64,000 nucleotides of DNA, from positions 62,001-126,000 of the forward strand of contig JAKOGI010000439.1 in NCBI GenBank assembly GCA_029747015.1. Reading direction: 5' to 3'. The DNA is from Carnegiea gigantea. Lineage: Eukaryota > Streptophyta > Magnoliopsida > Caryophyllales > Cactaceae. The translations under genes and the position numbers were made by a program. Below, one piece after another: positions 11,944 through 21,609 of this stretch. Every line of letters begins with the position of its first letter. Position 1 is the first letter of the stretch. The notes under the pieces were generated by a model. It searched no databases. It was not told the origin of the DNA and saw nothing but the letters and a program-made list of their open reading frames with translations.

Positions 11944-12213
11944 CGCGTTCGCCAGGCACGACCGGCTGCGGTCACCAAGCCCTGGCTGACAGTTCTTGCT
12001 GGTTGGGCCACGACTGGTCGTTATGCAGTCGACCATCCTCCCATCCCGCGATGCTTTGTTTTCTTCTTTTGTTCCTTTTCACGACAGTTGCTTGATGGGA
12101 TTTATTACCTACAAAAGTGAATAAAACATATAAAAATTCTAGAGAATATATTATTGTATGAGCTAAAATTAGGTGAAAAAGGCACGTAAAATACGACAAA
12201 TTAGTGTCTAACA
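11939..12213 (-). repeat. Outer element 3' LTR, right segment
   Basis: This continues the LTR interrupted at 715. It aligns with 16349-16652 from the GTGACCGCG block through GCAGTCGACC to the terminal CTAACA. The GC-rich part near 11940-12050 (CACGACCGGCTGCGG) contrasts with the AT-rich surroundings and is matched in both outer LTRs. Confidence 0.88.
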
Positions 12214-12246
12214 AATATCCCCACACCTATCTTTTGCTCGTCCTCT
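12214..12246 (-). promoter_or_regulatory. Polypurine tract of outer element
   Basis: On the minus strand: GAGGACGAGCAAAAGATAGG, then TGTGGGGATATT, then the LTR start TGTTAG. It is nearly the same as the inner element's tract at 2546-2580. Confidence 0.75.
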
Positions 12247-13739
12247 AGCAAAACAAAAGAAAATCTAATTTAGGAACTTAACTCACTGTTGTAGGAATCA
12301 CGGTTGTGTTTAGCGCATGCTACAAGCCCTTTAAATCTCTTGGTTACCCTAAGTGGGTAAGTGAGATCTCGTGAGGGTTTGCAGCAGAGATACCCATAAA
12401 ATTTTTAAAGTATTTTTGGATTTTTCAAAACAAACCATAAATACAAGGCAAAGGAGAAAATATATGCACATCTAGATTGATTTTATCACCTTAACAACTT
12501 AGCTCCCTGGCTATGTACAAGAAAAACATGCATTCAAGACACATATAAGCTATACATGCACCCTGACTCTCATTTTTCACCCCACGTAACACAATGACAC
12601 GATTTGTACACCTTGATACTCCGTGCAAGGTGCATTGACTCCTAATGCTAGGCTAAAACCATGTAAAAGGCCAGCTCCACTTGGCTTATGACTTCCTTTA
12701 TTTTTGCTCCCTTTTTTTTACTTTTCTTCTTTTTTTTCGCTTTTCTCCTTATGTTCCTTCGCCCAGGTGGGTAGTTTTTGGCTTATTAGGCCTTGAACTC
12801 TTGGAGAAATAACTTAGCACATATTTGGGATTTTTTCCTATTTAGGGGTTTTATTTGAACGTGCAAGGCACTTAATCAAGCCCAAATAGAGGTACCGGAG
12901 TTAGGCTCATTTTTACACTTCATGTTTTTCTCATTTTTTTCTTTATCTCAAACTGAAGCCAAAACTGGAAGTCAACTAACCAAGTGGAATTTTCCCAAAC
13001 CCAAATCTCAATAACTGACACCAAAAGTCAATGATTAAGTGTATAAAGTAAGCATAAAACTGCATATGTGAAATGGGGTTATTATGAAAAACTGAAGATC
13101 GCATTGTAGGCAAGTGTTCCATCATGCATGTTCGGCCGATATACAAGCCAGCAGCTAAGCTATCAAAGATCAAAAATCAATCACAGCGGCACAAAAGTCC
13201 CCCAAAGCCAAGAAGAAAAGACTATACAAAAATTGAAAAATTTTTAGAAAAATATGCACAAAAGGGTATATAACTTCCTAGCCCCCTACTTAAATCTCAC
13301 AATGTCCTCATTAGGAGCCAAGAAGTCACTACCACCATAAAAACATACAAAAATAAAGAAAACACAATCACACACATAAGACACAAGACACAAAAACAAA
13401 ACAAAACAAACAAAAACACTAAACTGACACACATACACACAAGCTAACACACTCTCCCCAAAACAATATCTTATCCAATCAACAACAAGACCCCACATAT
13501 ATACAAAACTATCACCATCAAAAACAAATATATACAACAACCAATCAGAAAACACAAATATGCATAAAAACAAACAAAGGTGATTATAGCCATCAATTAA
13601 CTCTGCAATATCTCAAATTTCACCTCAAAGTTGATCACCAGAAAAAACACAGCCTAATATCACCAGCTAAACACAATTTAATATCCACAACTAAACAAAA
13701 AGAAAAAGAAAGAAAAGAAGAAGGAAAGAAAAGAGTTAG
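12247..13739 (-). other. 3' non-coding region of outer element
   Basis: No supported reading frame. Its first ~200 bp are clearly homologous to 2581-2760 of the inner element, and weaker collinear blocks follow. A tract near 12700-12760 is T- and CT-rich. A 95-codon hydrophobic frame at 13573-13286 (minus) is of biased composition and has no recognisable domain, so it is left uncalled. Confidence 0.6.
13281..13310 (-). other. Second, internal polypurine-tract-like motif of outer element
   Basis: On the minus strand: TGAGGACATTGTGAGATTTA followed by AGTAGGGGGCTAGG. It corresponds in position and wording to the internal motif at 3561-3600 of the inner element. It lies about 1.07 kb from the true tract, against about 1.0 kb there. 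Confidence 0.5.
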
Positions 13740-15056
13740 AACGATTATACTATGTCGAATACTGATTGTACCCGAACTATGCCTCTCTAGGATGGGGCTA
13801 TGGAGGCTTGAGGAGCATCATCCACTCCTCATCATTACCAGGACTCGCGGTGTCAACATGGATGTCGCCAAAGCTTGTAAGAGCTTGTCAAATGCTAGTG
13901 CATGTATCTCTGAAAAGTGTAAGTAAGAAAACACTAGTAAAGATGTAGCAAATAAAGTTAGTGCCCTCTTAGACTTATCAAATCCCATAAAAAAGTCAAA
14001 AGCATGATCAAAGAAAATATTTCACATGACTTTCTCGGACAAGTCCTCTAGATATGTACAATATGGATCAAGTGAGGGGTGAAAATAGGTAATGTCACCT
14101 AGGGACTCATGAAATGCATGCAAGTGAGAGGAGATGGTGGGAAGAAATGGGGATGAAATAGGGGTCAAGTCAAGTGGCTCGGTGCAAATGGAATCTATAT
14201 GCCCAATGCTGGGACCGGTACCAACCCTCACATCGATCATCACTATATAACTCCTCAAAAGATGGCTCTAGCAATGCAATGTCACCCAACCAATGAAACA
14301 AATCACCCTCAGAGGCTCAGCCATCTTTAACCCTGTGCATTAAGCTAAAGGAAGGGGAGAAGAAAGTAAGCGGAAGACACCCTCAGTAGTGTCTCTAGGT
14401 GTGCTAGGCAAGGATGGAGTAACGAATGGTAAAGGTATCGAGGGAGGATCAATCACTTCCTCTAGGCCAGTCAAAGAGGAATCAACCACAAAATCAAGCT
14501 CTAATGGAAGGGAAGACTCACAATCATCATAGAGACTAACCTCAAGTATAGGAAAAGGTGGACTAACGTCGATCTCATGCAATGGGCCACACTCCCTCAT
14601 CTTACCAACAAAACACTCATGTCACTCATTCATTGTCTCTATTACGACATTAAGTCTAGTATAGCATGCATCAAAAATATCATAATAGGGACAAGAATTC
14701 GTATCATGGTCCAAAGATTGATAATAAGAGCATATAAGAGGAGAATAAGCATGCAAATCATAGGAAATGGGGGAAGGTCTCATAAAAGACTCACTAGTAA
14801 TCTCATAGTGCCATTGATAGCAAGCCAAAGACTCAAACAAACCCTACATATCATCGACATGTAAAGAACACAAACCACCATAACACATGGACTCAAGGAT
14901 GATTCGGATCTCATGTGTTAGCCCCTCAAGTACAACATTGCATATTTCCCATTTTTCATACGTGAAATGCACATATTGAGCACGGTAATCATTTAATCGA
15001 GACAAATATTGTCAAAAAGATTCACGCTCAAATTGAGGTAAATGGAAAATAGCCAT
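13740..15056 (-). pseudogene. gag-like protein with zinc knuckle, outer element (broken)
   Basis: Beginning at 15056 (MAIFHLPQFERESF), one frame can be followed to about 13740 through a limited number of stop codons. Recognisable pieces are RLNDYRAQYVHFTYEKWEIC, ESMCYGGLCSLHVDDM, LFESLACYQWHYE, then CSYYQSLDHDTNSCPYYD, IETMNE, MRECGPLHEID and later ICTEPLDLTPISSPFLPT with LHAFHESLGDI. The Cys/His block has CCHC zinc-knuckle spacing, with the second Cys changed to Tyr, which supports a nucleic-acid-binding gag role. I recognise this family from unannotated proteins of other dicot genomes, but its exact function is not established. Reading frame is kept almost throughout, so decay has been mainly by base substitution. 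The 3' end is uncertain. Confidence 0.72.
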
Positions 15057-15160
15057 TTTGATTTTTTTTTTAATTTTTTAGTTTTTTTTTGTTTTGGATT
15101 TTCTAAACGCCTAGCCTCGAATGCTCAAGTAACCTCGATATTGAAAAGCGCTAACTCTCT

Positions 15161-15173
15161 GGCAACAGCACCA
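15161..15173 (-). promoter_or_regulatory. Primer-binding site of outer element, tRNA-Asp type
   Basis: Minus strand TGGTGCTGTTGCC, seven bases inside the LTR. It differs from the tRNA-Asp complement TGGCGCCGTTGCC by two transitions. It is the same priming class as the inner element. Confidence 0.78.
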
Positions 15174-15180
15174 AAAGCTT

Positions 15181-16652
15181 TGTGGGAAGACTTCAAGTTT
15201 TAAATTTATAACCCTAAGTGCAAGGTTTTATTGTCGAGTACTCGGGGTGTCATCCACTGACAGTTGGGTTTCAAGTACCGGGATTAGTTAGAGCGACTCA
15301 ATCTAGGCCAAGAAGGAAGGGAATGAAAACAAGGCAAAACTAAACTGATAAAAGCAAAAGAGGTGGCTTGAGACTATGATTTGACCAATCGACGAACTAA
15401 ATAGTCGGGATGAGTCTTAACCTATCCAACTTCTACAAAGAACAATAGATGGTCAGTTGCACTATCAAAAACCACCCAAGCCCTCTCTAGAGGGCCATGA
15501 GCTAGTCTAATTAGTTTAACCACGTATTTTCATAGGGTTAGCCTAATTAGACCATTAAACTAGCAACTGTCAGACGTAGCTAGGATCGGGACTATTTTCA
15601 CATCCCAAACCCAGCTATCTCCTCTCCCATACTAGCTAATTGACCTCACCTCTCGGCATAAGTTAATCGCCTAAAAATATAGATGAAAGCTCTCTCAAGC
15701 ATTTCATCGAACACTTGGCAGGCGTGAGGAAAAACTCTATATTCTAAGCATAAGTTGGGTGTGGTTAGGCCTAATACAAGTCTGACTATCCATCAAGAGG
15801 CTAATCACAATTCAAGCCAACCAAAATTTATCACTAATCATCACAAAAAACACAATTCAACCTAACTAAACCTAGGCTAACAAACAAGCAAATAAGGGTG
15901 AAGTATGGAGGAGAGAGAAAGAAACTAACTAATGTAGCAAGGAAATTGAACATGGATTAACAATAAAGACAAAACATTTAGACTAAACAAACCAAATACA
16001 AGAATTAAACTAACAAAACCTAGATAAGAACAAAATATGAAATCAAGAGAGAGAACAGAAAACTTAGGATTGATTGGATAAACTTGAAATCCAAAGCTTG
16101 AATCCAAATCTACCAAAATTTACAATCTAATATCCTAATCTAACCTCCTAATGGAGTTTGTATTTGCTAAACTTAATCTAGAACTAGCCTAAAAATCGCC
16201 CAAAAGAGCCCCCAAAAAGTCCCCAAGACGGGCTTTAAATATAAATCGCGCTGGGGAAAAGGGGCAAGAGCTACAGGGCAAGGGCCGATGGCCGTTAGAA
16301 TGGCGACCACCGGCTGTCACTAGCCAAGACCGGCTGTCGGCCGCTTGGGTGACCGCGGTCACCAGGCACGACCGATCAGTGGTTGCTTGGATGACGGTGG
16401 TTGCCAGGCCCTAGCTGACGGCTGCTGCTGGCTGGGCCACGATTGGCCATCGTGCAGTCGACCGTCCTCCCATCATGCGATGCTTTGCCTTCTTCTTTTG
16501 TTACTTTTCACTCCTTTTCGCGACATTCGCTCGATGGGATTTATTACCTATAAATTTGAATAGAACGAGTAAAAGTCCTAGAGATTATATTAGTGTACGA
16601 GTTAAAATTAGGTGAAAGAGGCACGTAAAGTATGACAAATTAGCACCTAACA
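15181..16652 (-). repeat. Outer element 5' LTR
   Basis: 1472 bp, TG...CA. It is uninterrupted and provides the empty target site for the inner element at 16349-16353. A GC-rich patch at 16240-16480 contains repeated GACCGGCTG/GACCGATC-like phrases in both LTRs. Confidence 0.86.
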
Positions 16653-17000
16653 AGGGTCCTATTTATAGGAAAGCTTCCCCCTTCCCCTTGAAATTCAAGA
16701 TGGACTTTGACTTGGGTTTTGGGCCTTTCAATTAGGCTTTATCTTAGATTGCTTTGACTTAAGAATCATTTGCTTTAACTTTGACTTTGACTTTGACTTT
16801 GACTTGGGAGTCTCTCGGACTTGGACCAGGCATTGATTTGGATTTGACTTTGGAAATCGATTTAGGCCTTAACCTTTGACTTGATAGCCTTCTTAAGCCT
16901 CGATTTGGGCTTTAACTTCTGTTTTGACTGAGCCTTGACTTGGAAATCATTTGGGTTTCGTCTTGGGCTTGACTTGAGAGTCTTTTGGGCCTGATTAAAC
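16653..17000. repeat. Degenerate GACTT-rich repeat tract with TATA-like head
   Basis: The tract starts just outside the outer element with CCTATTTATAGGAAAG, a TATA-type palindrome. It then runs for about 300 bases as a degenerate repeat of TTTGACTTGG and TTGGGCTTT phrases, including four consecutive TTTGAC units at 16778-16805. It may be the R/U5 part of a still older LTR into which the outer element inserted. No second copy is present in the window to prove that. Confidence 0.5.
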
Positions 17001-17499
17001 TATTTAAAAGGGTTGTCTCAGTTAGTTGATTTGATTTTATTTTAGTATGGCACAAATATTTGTAGTGCTTACAACAAGTTAACAACTCTTGTACATACAT
17101 AAGAGTTCATCTAAATAGGTAGCTAACAAAAAACAACACCACAAATAGCTCCAACTAAACAAGTAAACACAATAACAAGAACAATTCCATCGTCAAAGTA
17201 ACAGACAGCAAGATACACTACCAAAATATTTCAATAGTTGACAGAGTTGGTGCCCTCCTATTAGCTCCATTGTTGGACTTCATCTAGCTCCAAGATAGAG
17301 ACATAATGGATGCAATGTACACCTAGTCAAATTTTGATCAACCCCATATCTAAGATTGGCAAGTTTTAGAGTATGAACTTCAATATATTACCTTGATGGC
17401 TCTGAAAAACCTTTTAACCCATAGAAAAGACTCTCAATGGAAAAGCTTGCTTTATGTTTTCTTGCGTACTTAGCCTCTTATCAAGAGACAAGTAAGTAA
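17001..17499. other. Unassigned intergenic sequence
   Basis: AT-rich sequence with no frame longer than 62 codons and no repeat partner elsewhere in the window that I could see. Confidence 0.5.
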
Positions 17500-17932
17500 A
17501 AAAGTAAGAGTAAATAAGAGCGCGGAGGAGTAAGAGGAAGAAACAGTAAATAAGAGTAAATAGCTCATTCTTGTTAGTAAGTTTTATGAGAGGCTATATA
17601 ACAGTAAGGGAAATAATATAAGAGTAAATAAAATAATTAATAAAAATAACACTCCTTACTTCCCTTTACTCCTAATCTACTTATTCCTGAATTTGGCACG
17701 TACGGAGGAGTAAGGATCAATTTAAATATTTGGCCTTGTTAACTCAAATACAATGCATATTAGTTTATATTGTGAATTATGTTTGTCCATTATTTCACTT
17801 ACTCTTATTTGTTTTCCCTTTTTGTTAGTTACCTTTTGATAAAATTCTCTTTACTAAGATTGAGTTATTTACTCGTATTGACTATCCCTTGTTCTTATTC
17901 CTCTTCATTCTTATTTACTCTTACTCTTACAA
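17500..17932. repeat. Foldback / MITE-like inverted repeat
   Basis: The left arm, about 17500-17650 (AGTAAGAGTAAATAAGAG onward), matches the reverse complement of 17932-17770 over roughly 150 bases with mismatches and small gaps. The matching order is kept: GAGGAGTAAGAGG, AGTAAATAG, CTCATTCTT, TTTTAT, AAGGGAAA, AAGAGTAAAT. The loop of about 120 bases holds more GGAGTAA/TTACTCC words. No transposase is encoded. Termini and target duplication cannot be fixed by eye, so the superfamily is unknown. Confidence 0.6.
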
Positions 17933-18223
17933 TTTACTCCCATCTCAAGTGGATATTTACTCCTATCTCAAATGGATTAAGAGTATGCTTGGTAGGGGAG
18001 AAAGAAAGAGGGGAAATAGTTAATAAGGATAAGAAAGAAAGAAACTGAAGTAGGATAGAATAGGGTAGCTATCCTACCCTTGTCTAGATGTCTTTATAGT
18101 GATAGTGACTAGTGGTAAGAAAGAGTTTTTTTTTTTTTTTTAAGTAACATCTGGCTAGCATAACTATTATTTAAGATAGAAAAATCTTATGTTGGTATTG
18201 TGTGCAAGTAATACTATAATGCA
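17933..18223. other. Unassigned sequence with poly-T
   Basis: A purine-rich stretch (GGGGAGAAAGAAAGAGGGG near 17995) and a T-run of about 18 near 18126-18143. No gene or clear element boundary is visible. Confidence 0.45.
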
Positions 18224-18416
18224 TGTAAATATAAAATATAATATTTTGCATTTTTTTCTTATCTTGCACATCTTGTTAGCACATACTATGAGGTTATTTA
18301 AGAAGATAGGTTTTTGATTGATAGTGTAACTCATGTTTATATTTGGATATTGGGGGAATGAGAGAGATGAGAGTTTCTTCTTCCAGATCACATATGGTCT
18401 TTCGTTGAATTTCACA
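18224..18416 (+). repeat. Copia-1 LTR, first copy
   Basis: Starts TGTAAATATAAAATATAATA and ends TTTCACA, followed by TGGTATTACAGAC, a decayed tRNA-Met-type primer site. It matches 18626-18818 and 22958-23151. Confidence 0.82.
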
Positions 18417-18625
18417 TGGTATTACAGACATCGGTAACAAATAAGAACACCTAAAACTAAATCTCAGAAGAAGAATCCATCATTAGATGACTTGAATTTA
18501 ATTAACAATCCAGGCAATAGTATTACCCATATCGAACTGAGTTAACAACTATGAAGATTTTGCTCAAGCCATGCGTACCTTGTTACGAGCTTAGAGGAGG
18601 TAGGTATTTATAGAATGAAGTACTG
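18417..18625 (+). repeat. Copia-1 primer site and leader, first (truncated) copy
   Basis: This is homologous to 18819-19027, sharing blocks such as AACACCTAAAACTAAATCT and AGAAGAAGAATCC. It ends exactly where the second LTR begins (GAAGTACTG, then TGTAAAT), while the other copy continues into gag. Confidence 0.8.
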
Positions 18626-18818
18626 TGTAAATATAAAAGATAATATTCTGCATACTATTCTTATCTTGAATATCTTATTAACATACACTAGGAGCTTATT
18701 TAGAAAGGTAGGTTTTTGACCGATGGTGTAACTGGTGTTTATGTTTGGATGCTAGCATAATGAGACATATGAGAGTTTCTTCTCCCAAATTACATATGAT
18801 CTTTCTCTAAATTTTACG
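18626..18818 (+). repeat. Copia-1 LTR, second copy
   Basis: Starts TGTAAATATAAAAGATAATA and ends TTTTACG (CA terminus mutated), directly before the primer site TGGTACCAGAGAC at 18819-18831. It functions structurally as the 5' LTR of the coding part. Confidence 0.84.
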
Positions 18819-18831
18819 TGGTACCAGAGAC
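18819..18831 (+). promoter_or_regulatory. Copia-1 primer-binding site
   Basis: TGGTACCAGAGAC resembles the initiator tRNA-Met complement TGGTATCAGAGCC, the usual copia primer. Confidence 0.7.
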
Positions 18832-19027
18832 ATGGGTAACAAGTAAGAACACCTAAAACTAAATCTTAGAAGAAGAATCCATCACCACATGGCTTGAATC
18901 TATTAATAATCTAAGTAACAATATTACCCATGTTCAATTGTGAAGCAATAACTACAAGGTGGGCTCGAGCCATGCATATATTATTACAGGCTCAGAAGAA
19001 GTGATTATTCATAAAATGAAGTATTGA

Positions 19028-19960
19028 ATATCCAAAAGATGGAATGGCTAAATTGTATGATTGATGGGTGATCCATTCCATGCTAATTTCATACATCTTG
19101 AATACAATGGAAGCAAGCCTGCATTCAACTGTATCATATGTAGAGAATGCAAAATATTTATGGTGGGACATTAAGGATCGATTCTCAGCTGTAAATGGAC
19201 AAGAGATTTAGCAATTGAAATTCAAACATGTAATTACAAATAACGATGCATGTCCATAGTGGTCCACTATGGAAAAATGAAGACTTTGCAGGAAGAACGG
19301 AAAGTGTACTAATAGATACCAACATATACTTGTACTCAAGAAAAATGTGAGCATAAAGATTGGCTCACAACTTCAAAGGCAACAAGGAGTAGAAAGAGTC
19401 CATTAATTTCTTATGGGCCTTGATGATATTGACTACAGGATGGTTCAATCTAACATACTAGCTACCAAAATCTTTGCCACCATTGAACAAGATGTATTCA
19501 ACCTTGGTTTAAGAAGAGAGAGCCAATACTTTAGCTCATGCTAAGGAGGAATGTAGAGAAGTTATGGCTCTTGGAATAGAGGCCACCTTTAAGCCAAAGG
19601 ACGAAGCAAGATGAAGGATAAAACAACAATTATTTCGCACTGTAGAAGGACCGGACGTGTTGTCACTAACCATTTACAACTTATAGGGTTCCTAGATTGT
19701 GGTTGTCTATCTTGAGGCAGATGGAAGATTAAGATGATGCGATCAAGGACAACAACAATAATTGAGGGGTGGCACCAGTGGAAATAAAGGATGAGGCAGC
19801 ATGCTTCATGCCAACGCAGTGCAAATCACAAGGAACAGTGTCATAAGAGCAACTGGACCTCTTGACTTAAGCAATGAGCAGTGGCAGACTTTACTTGGGA
19901 TGTTGAATAACTATAAGTCAAAAACAAGCGAGAAGATAACCTACAAGCTTCAAGACTTTT
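19028..19960 (+). pseudogene. Copia-1 gag (broken)
   Basis: Fragments of the copia gag domain are recognisable. EASLHSTVSYVENAKYLWWD followed by IKDRFSAVNGQEI is the usual LW.DI..RFS block, and further down comes FLMGLDDIDYRM with IL...F.TIEQ. A zinc-knuckle remnant, HCRRTGR, sits near 19640. Stops are frequent and the frame changes repeatedly. Gag would have formed the virus-like particle. Confidence 0.72.
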
Positions 19961-20270
19961 CCTAAATCATCAACACAGGGGCATCCACTCACATGATAGG
20001 CAATTGGGTGAGTCCCCATGACTTATGACAAGTATCAGAATGCCTTGTCGATTTGCTAAATGGTAGTCAAGCTATTGCTACTAAAATAGGGGCAACCAAA
20101 CTCAACAATAAATTATCTCTAAGGGATGTTCTTTGTGTGCCTGGTTTAACTAGTGATTTAAATTCTATGTCTTAATTAATAGATTGTATTAAAACTTTTT
20201 CTAAATATGGATGTGTCTTACAAGATCATATTTTAAGAACACTGATTGGTGTGGATGAATGGTTGGATGG
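19961..20270 (+). pseudogene. Copia-1 protease (broken; catalytic Asp lost)
   Basis: The active-site motif reads IINTGASTHMIG. The codon at 19972-19974 is AAC (Asn) where copia proteases have GAT/GAC (Asp), a G-to-A change. Downstream KLNNKLSLRDVLCVPGLTSD is the conserved protease-to-integrase linker. Confidence 0.75.
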
Positions 20271-21185
20271 ACTTTAATATTTTCAAGGAAAATTGTGTAT
20301 CAATGCATTAAACGTGGATAATGTGGGCTCGCTTGATCTCTGGTATAAACAATTGGGACATCCTTCTTTCAAAATCACCAAGTTAGTGTCAGTTATAGAT
20401 CCTAGTAAGAGCAGTGATATTTTGAATAAATGTTGTGATGTGTGTCTACAAGCAAAGAAACCTAGGGAGAAATTCCCTTTAATTAAGGATATGAGCTAAT
20501 AATATATTTGGACAAATTCATTGTGATTCATGAGGTCCTTATAGAAGTCGTTCTTCATGTGGTATTTCATACTTCTTGAGTATTGTTGATGGGCATTCTC
20601 AGGCTATGTGGGATAGTCTTGCTAATTGATAAGAAAGAGTTCTCTCAAACTTTCAATATTTTTTGAGACGTTTGAAAGATAGTCTAATAAGCAGGTTAAA
20701 ATCACCAAAAGTGATACTATGACAGAACTTAGTTACATGAAAACCTATTTTGTGGAGTAGGGAATATTTTTCAAACCTCTATAAGCCCCAACAGAATGAA
20801 CTAGCAGAAAAGAAAATCATCACATATTAGCCCGTGATGTGCGATTTCAGGGTCATATTTCCCATGATTTTTTTGGGAGAATGCATGTTGACCGTTGGTA
20901 CTTGATTGATCAAACCCTATCTACAATTTTAAATGGAAAACCCCCATTCAAAATTTCATACGAGAGCCACCTTGATATGAACACCTTAAATTATTTAGTT
21001 CATTATGTTATGCACACAATGAAGGATGGAAAAGGCGATAAGTTTGCAAGTAGAAGCCGTGAGTTTATTTTTGTTGGGTATTCAAACAAGAAAAATTGGC
21101 GCAAGCTGTATGATTTAGAGACCAAAGAATTCTTTGTTTAACATGATATGGATTTCTTTGAAGAAGATTTTCCTTATACTTCATT
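20271..21185 (+). pseudogene. Copia-1 integrase (broken)
   Basis: The GAG-pre-integrase segment (20293-20499) shows LWYKQLGHPSFKITKLVS and CCDVCLQAKKPREKF, the HHCC zinc region. The core has HCDS-stop-GPYRS near 20520 (Trp to TGA after the catalytic Asp), SDTMTEL near 20715 (second Asp) and PQQNELAEKK near 20790 (Glu). The C-terminal 20839-21141 is an open 100-codon stretch with KGDKFASRSREFIFVGYSNK and YDLETKEFFV, typical of copia. Frames differ between blocks. Confidence 0.82.
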
Positions 21186-21609
21186 ATAGTCTAGCACCAC
21201 TCATGATTATGCTACATAAGTTTGCATTCAAGTCATAGGTATCGATGAGACTAAGTTGAATGATGATTTTTGAAGTGGGGTGTCCATGATGGTAGAATTG
21301 AAGCAACCATTATCAAAGATGGTGAAATTTAATTGATCCAAGTACCAAGGCTACTGGAAATGAGCAGGGTAGTAAGAAGAGCAAAGTAGGGAGGAATAGC
21401 AGAAGTGAGCACTCTAAAAGAAGCTTTAGGTTGTTGGTCTTGTCAAAAACAACCATTCATTTGTTTACGCAGTTATCTTACCTATATCATTCAAAAAATG
21501 AGTCCATCTAATCATTCATTTATACCACAACATCTTCTATCTACGCCTTACCGAATAGCACAATACACAAGTTGCGATAAATAATATATGTGACATAGGA
21601 ACTTTCTTA

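Larger units (their letters stand above)
1..16652 (-). mobile_element. Outer non-autonomous Athila/Tat-type LTR retrotransposon (cut by window edge)
   Basis: This element reads on the minus strand. Its 5' LTR is at 15181-16652, a tRNA-Asp-type primer-binding site at 15161-15173, one gag-like frame at 15056-13740, a polypurine tract near 12214-12246, and a 3' LTR split into 12213-11939 and 715-1. The split is caused by the inner element at 716-11938. The last ~440 bp of the 3' LTR lie beyond the left edge of the window. Without the insert the internal region is only about 3 kb and holds no protease, reverse transcriptase or integrase, so it would depend on enzymes supplied in trans. The target duplication of this element cannot be checked because its left end is missing. 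Confidence 0.85.

Noticed and set aside
13286..13573. 95-codon Phe/Val/Cys-rich minus frame, could look like a membrane protein
   Set aside because: It is the translation of an ACA-rich tract in the non-coding region of the outer element, overlaps the internal polypurine-like motif, and has no homologous frame in the inner element.
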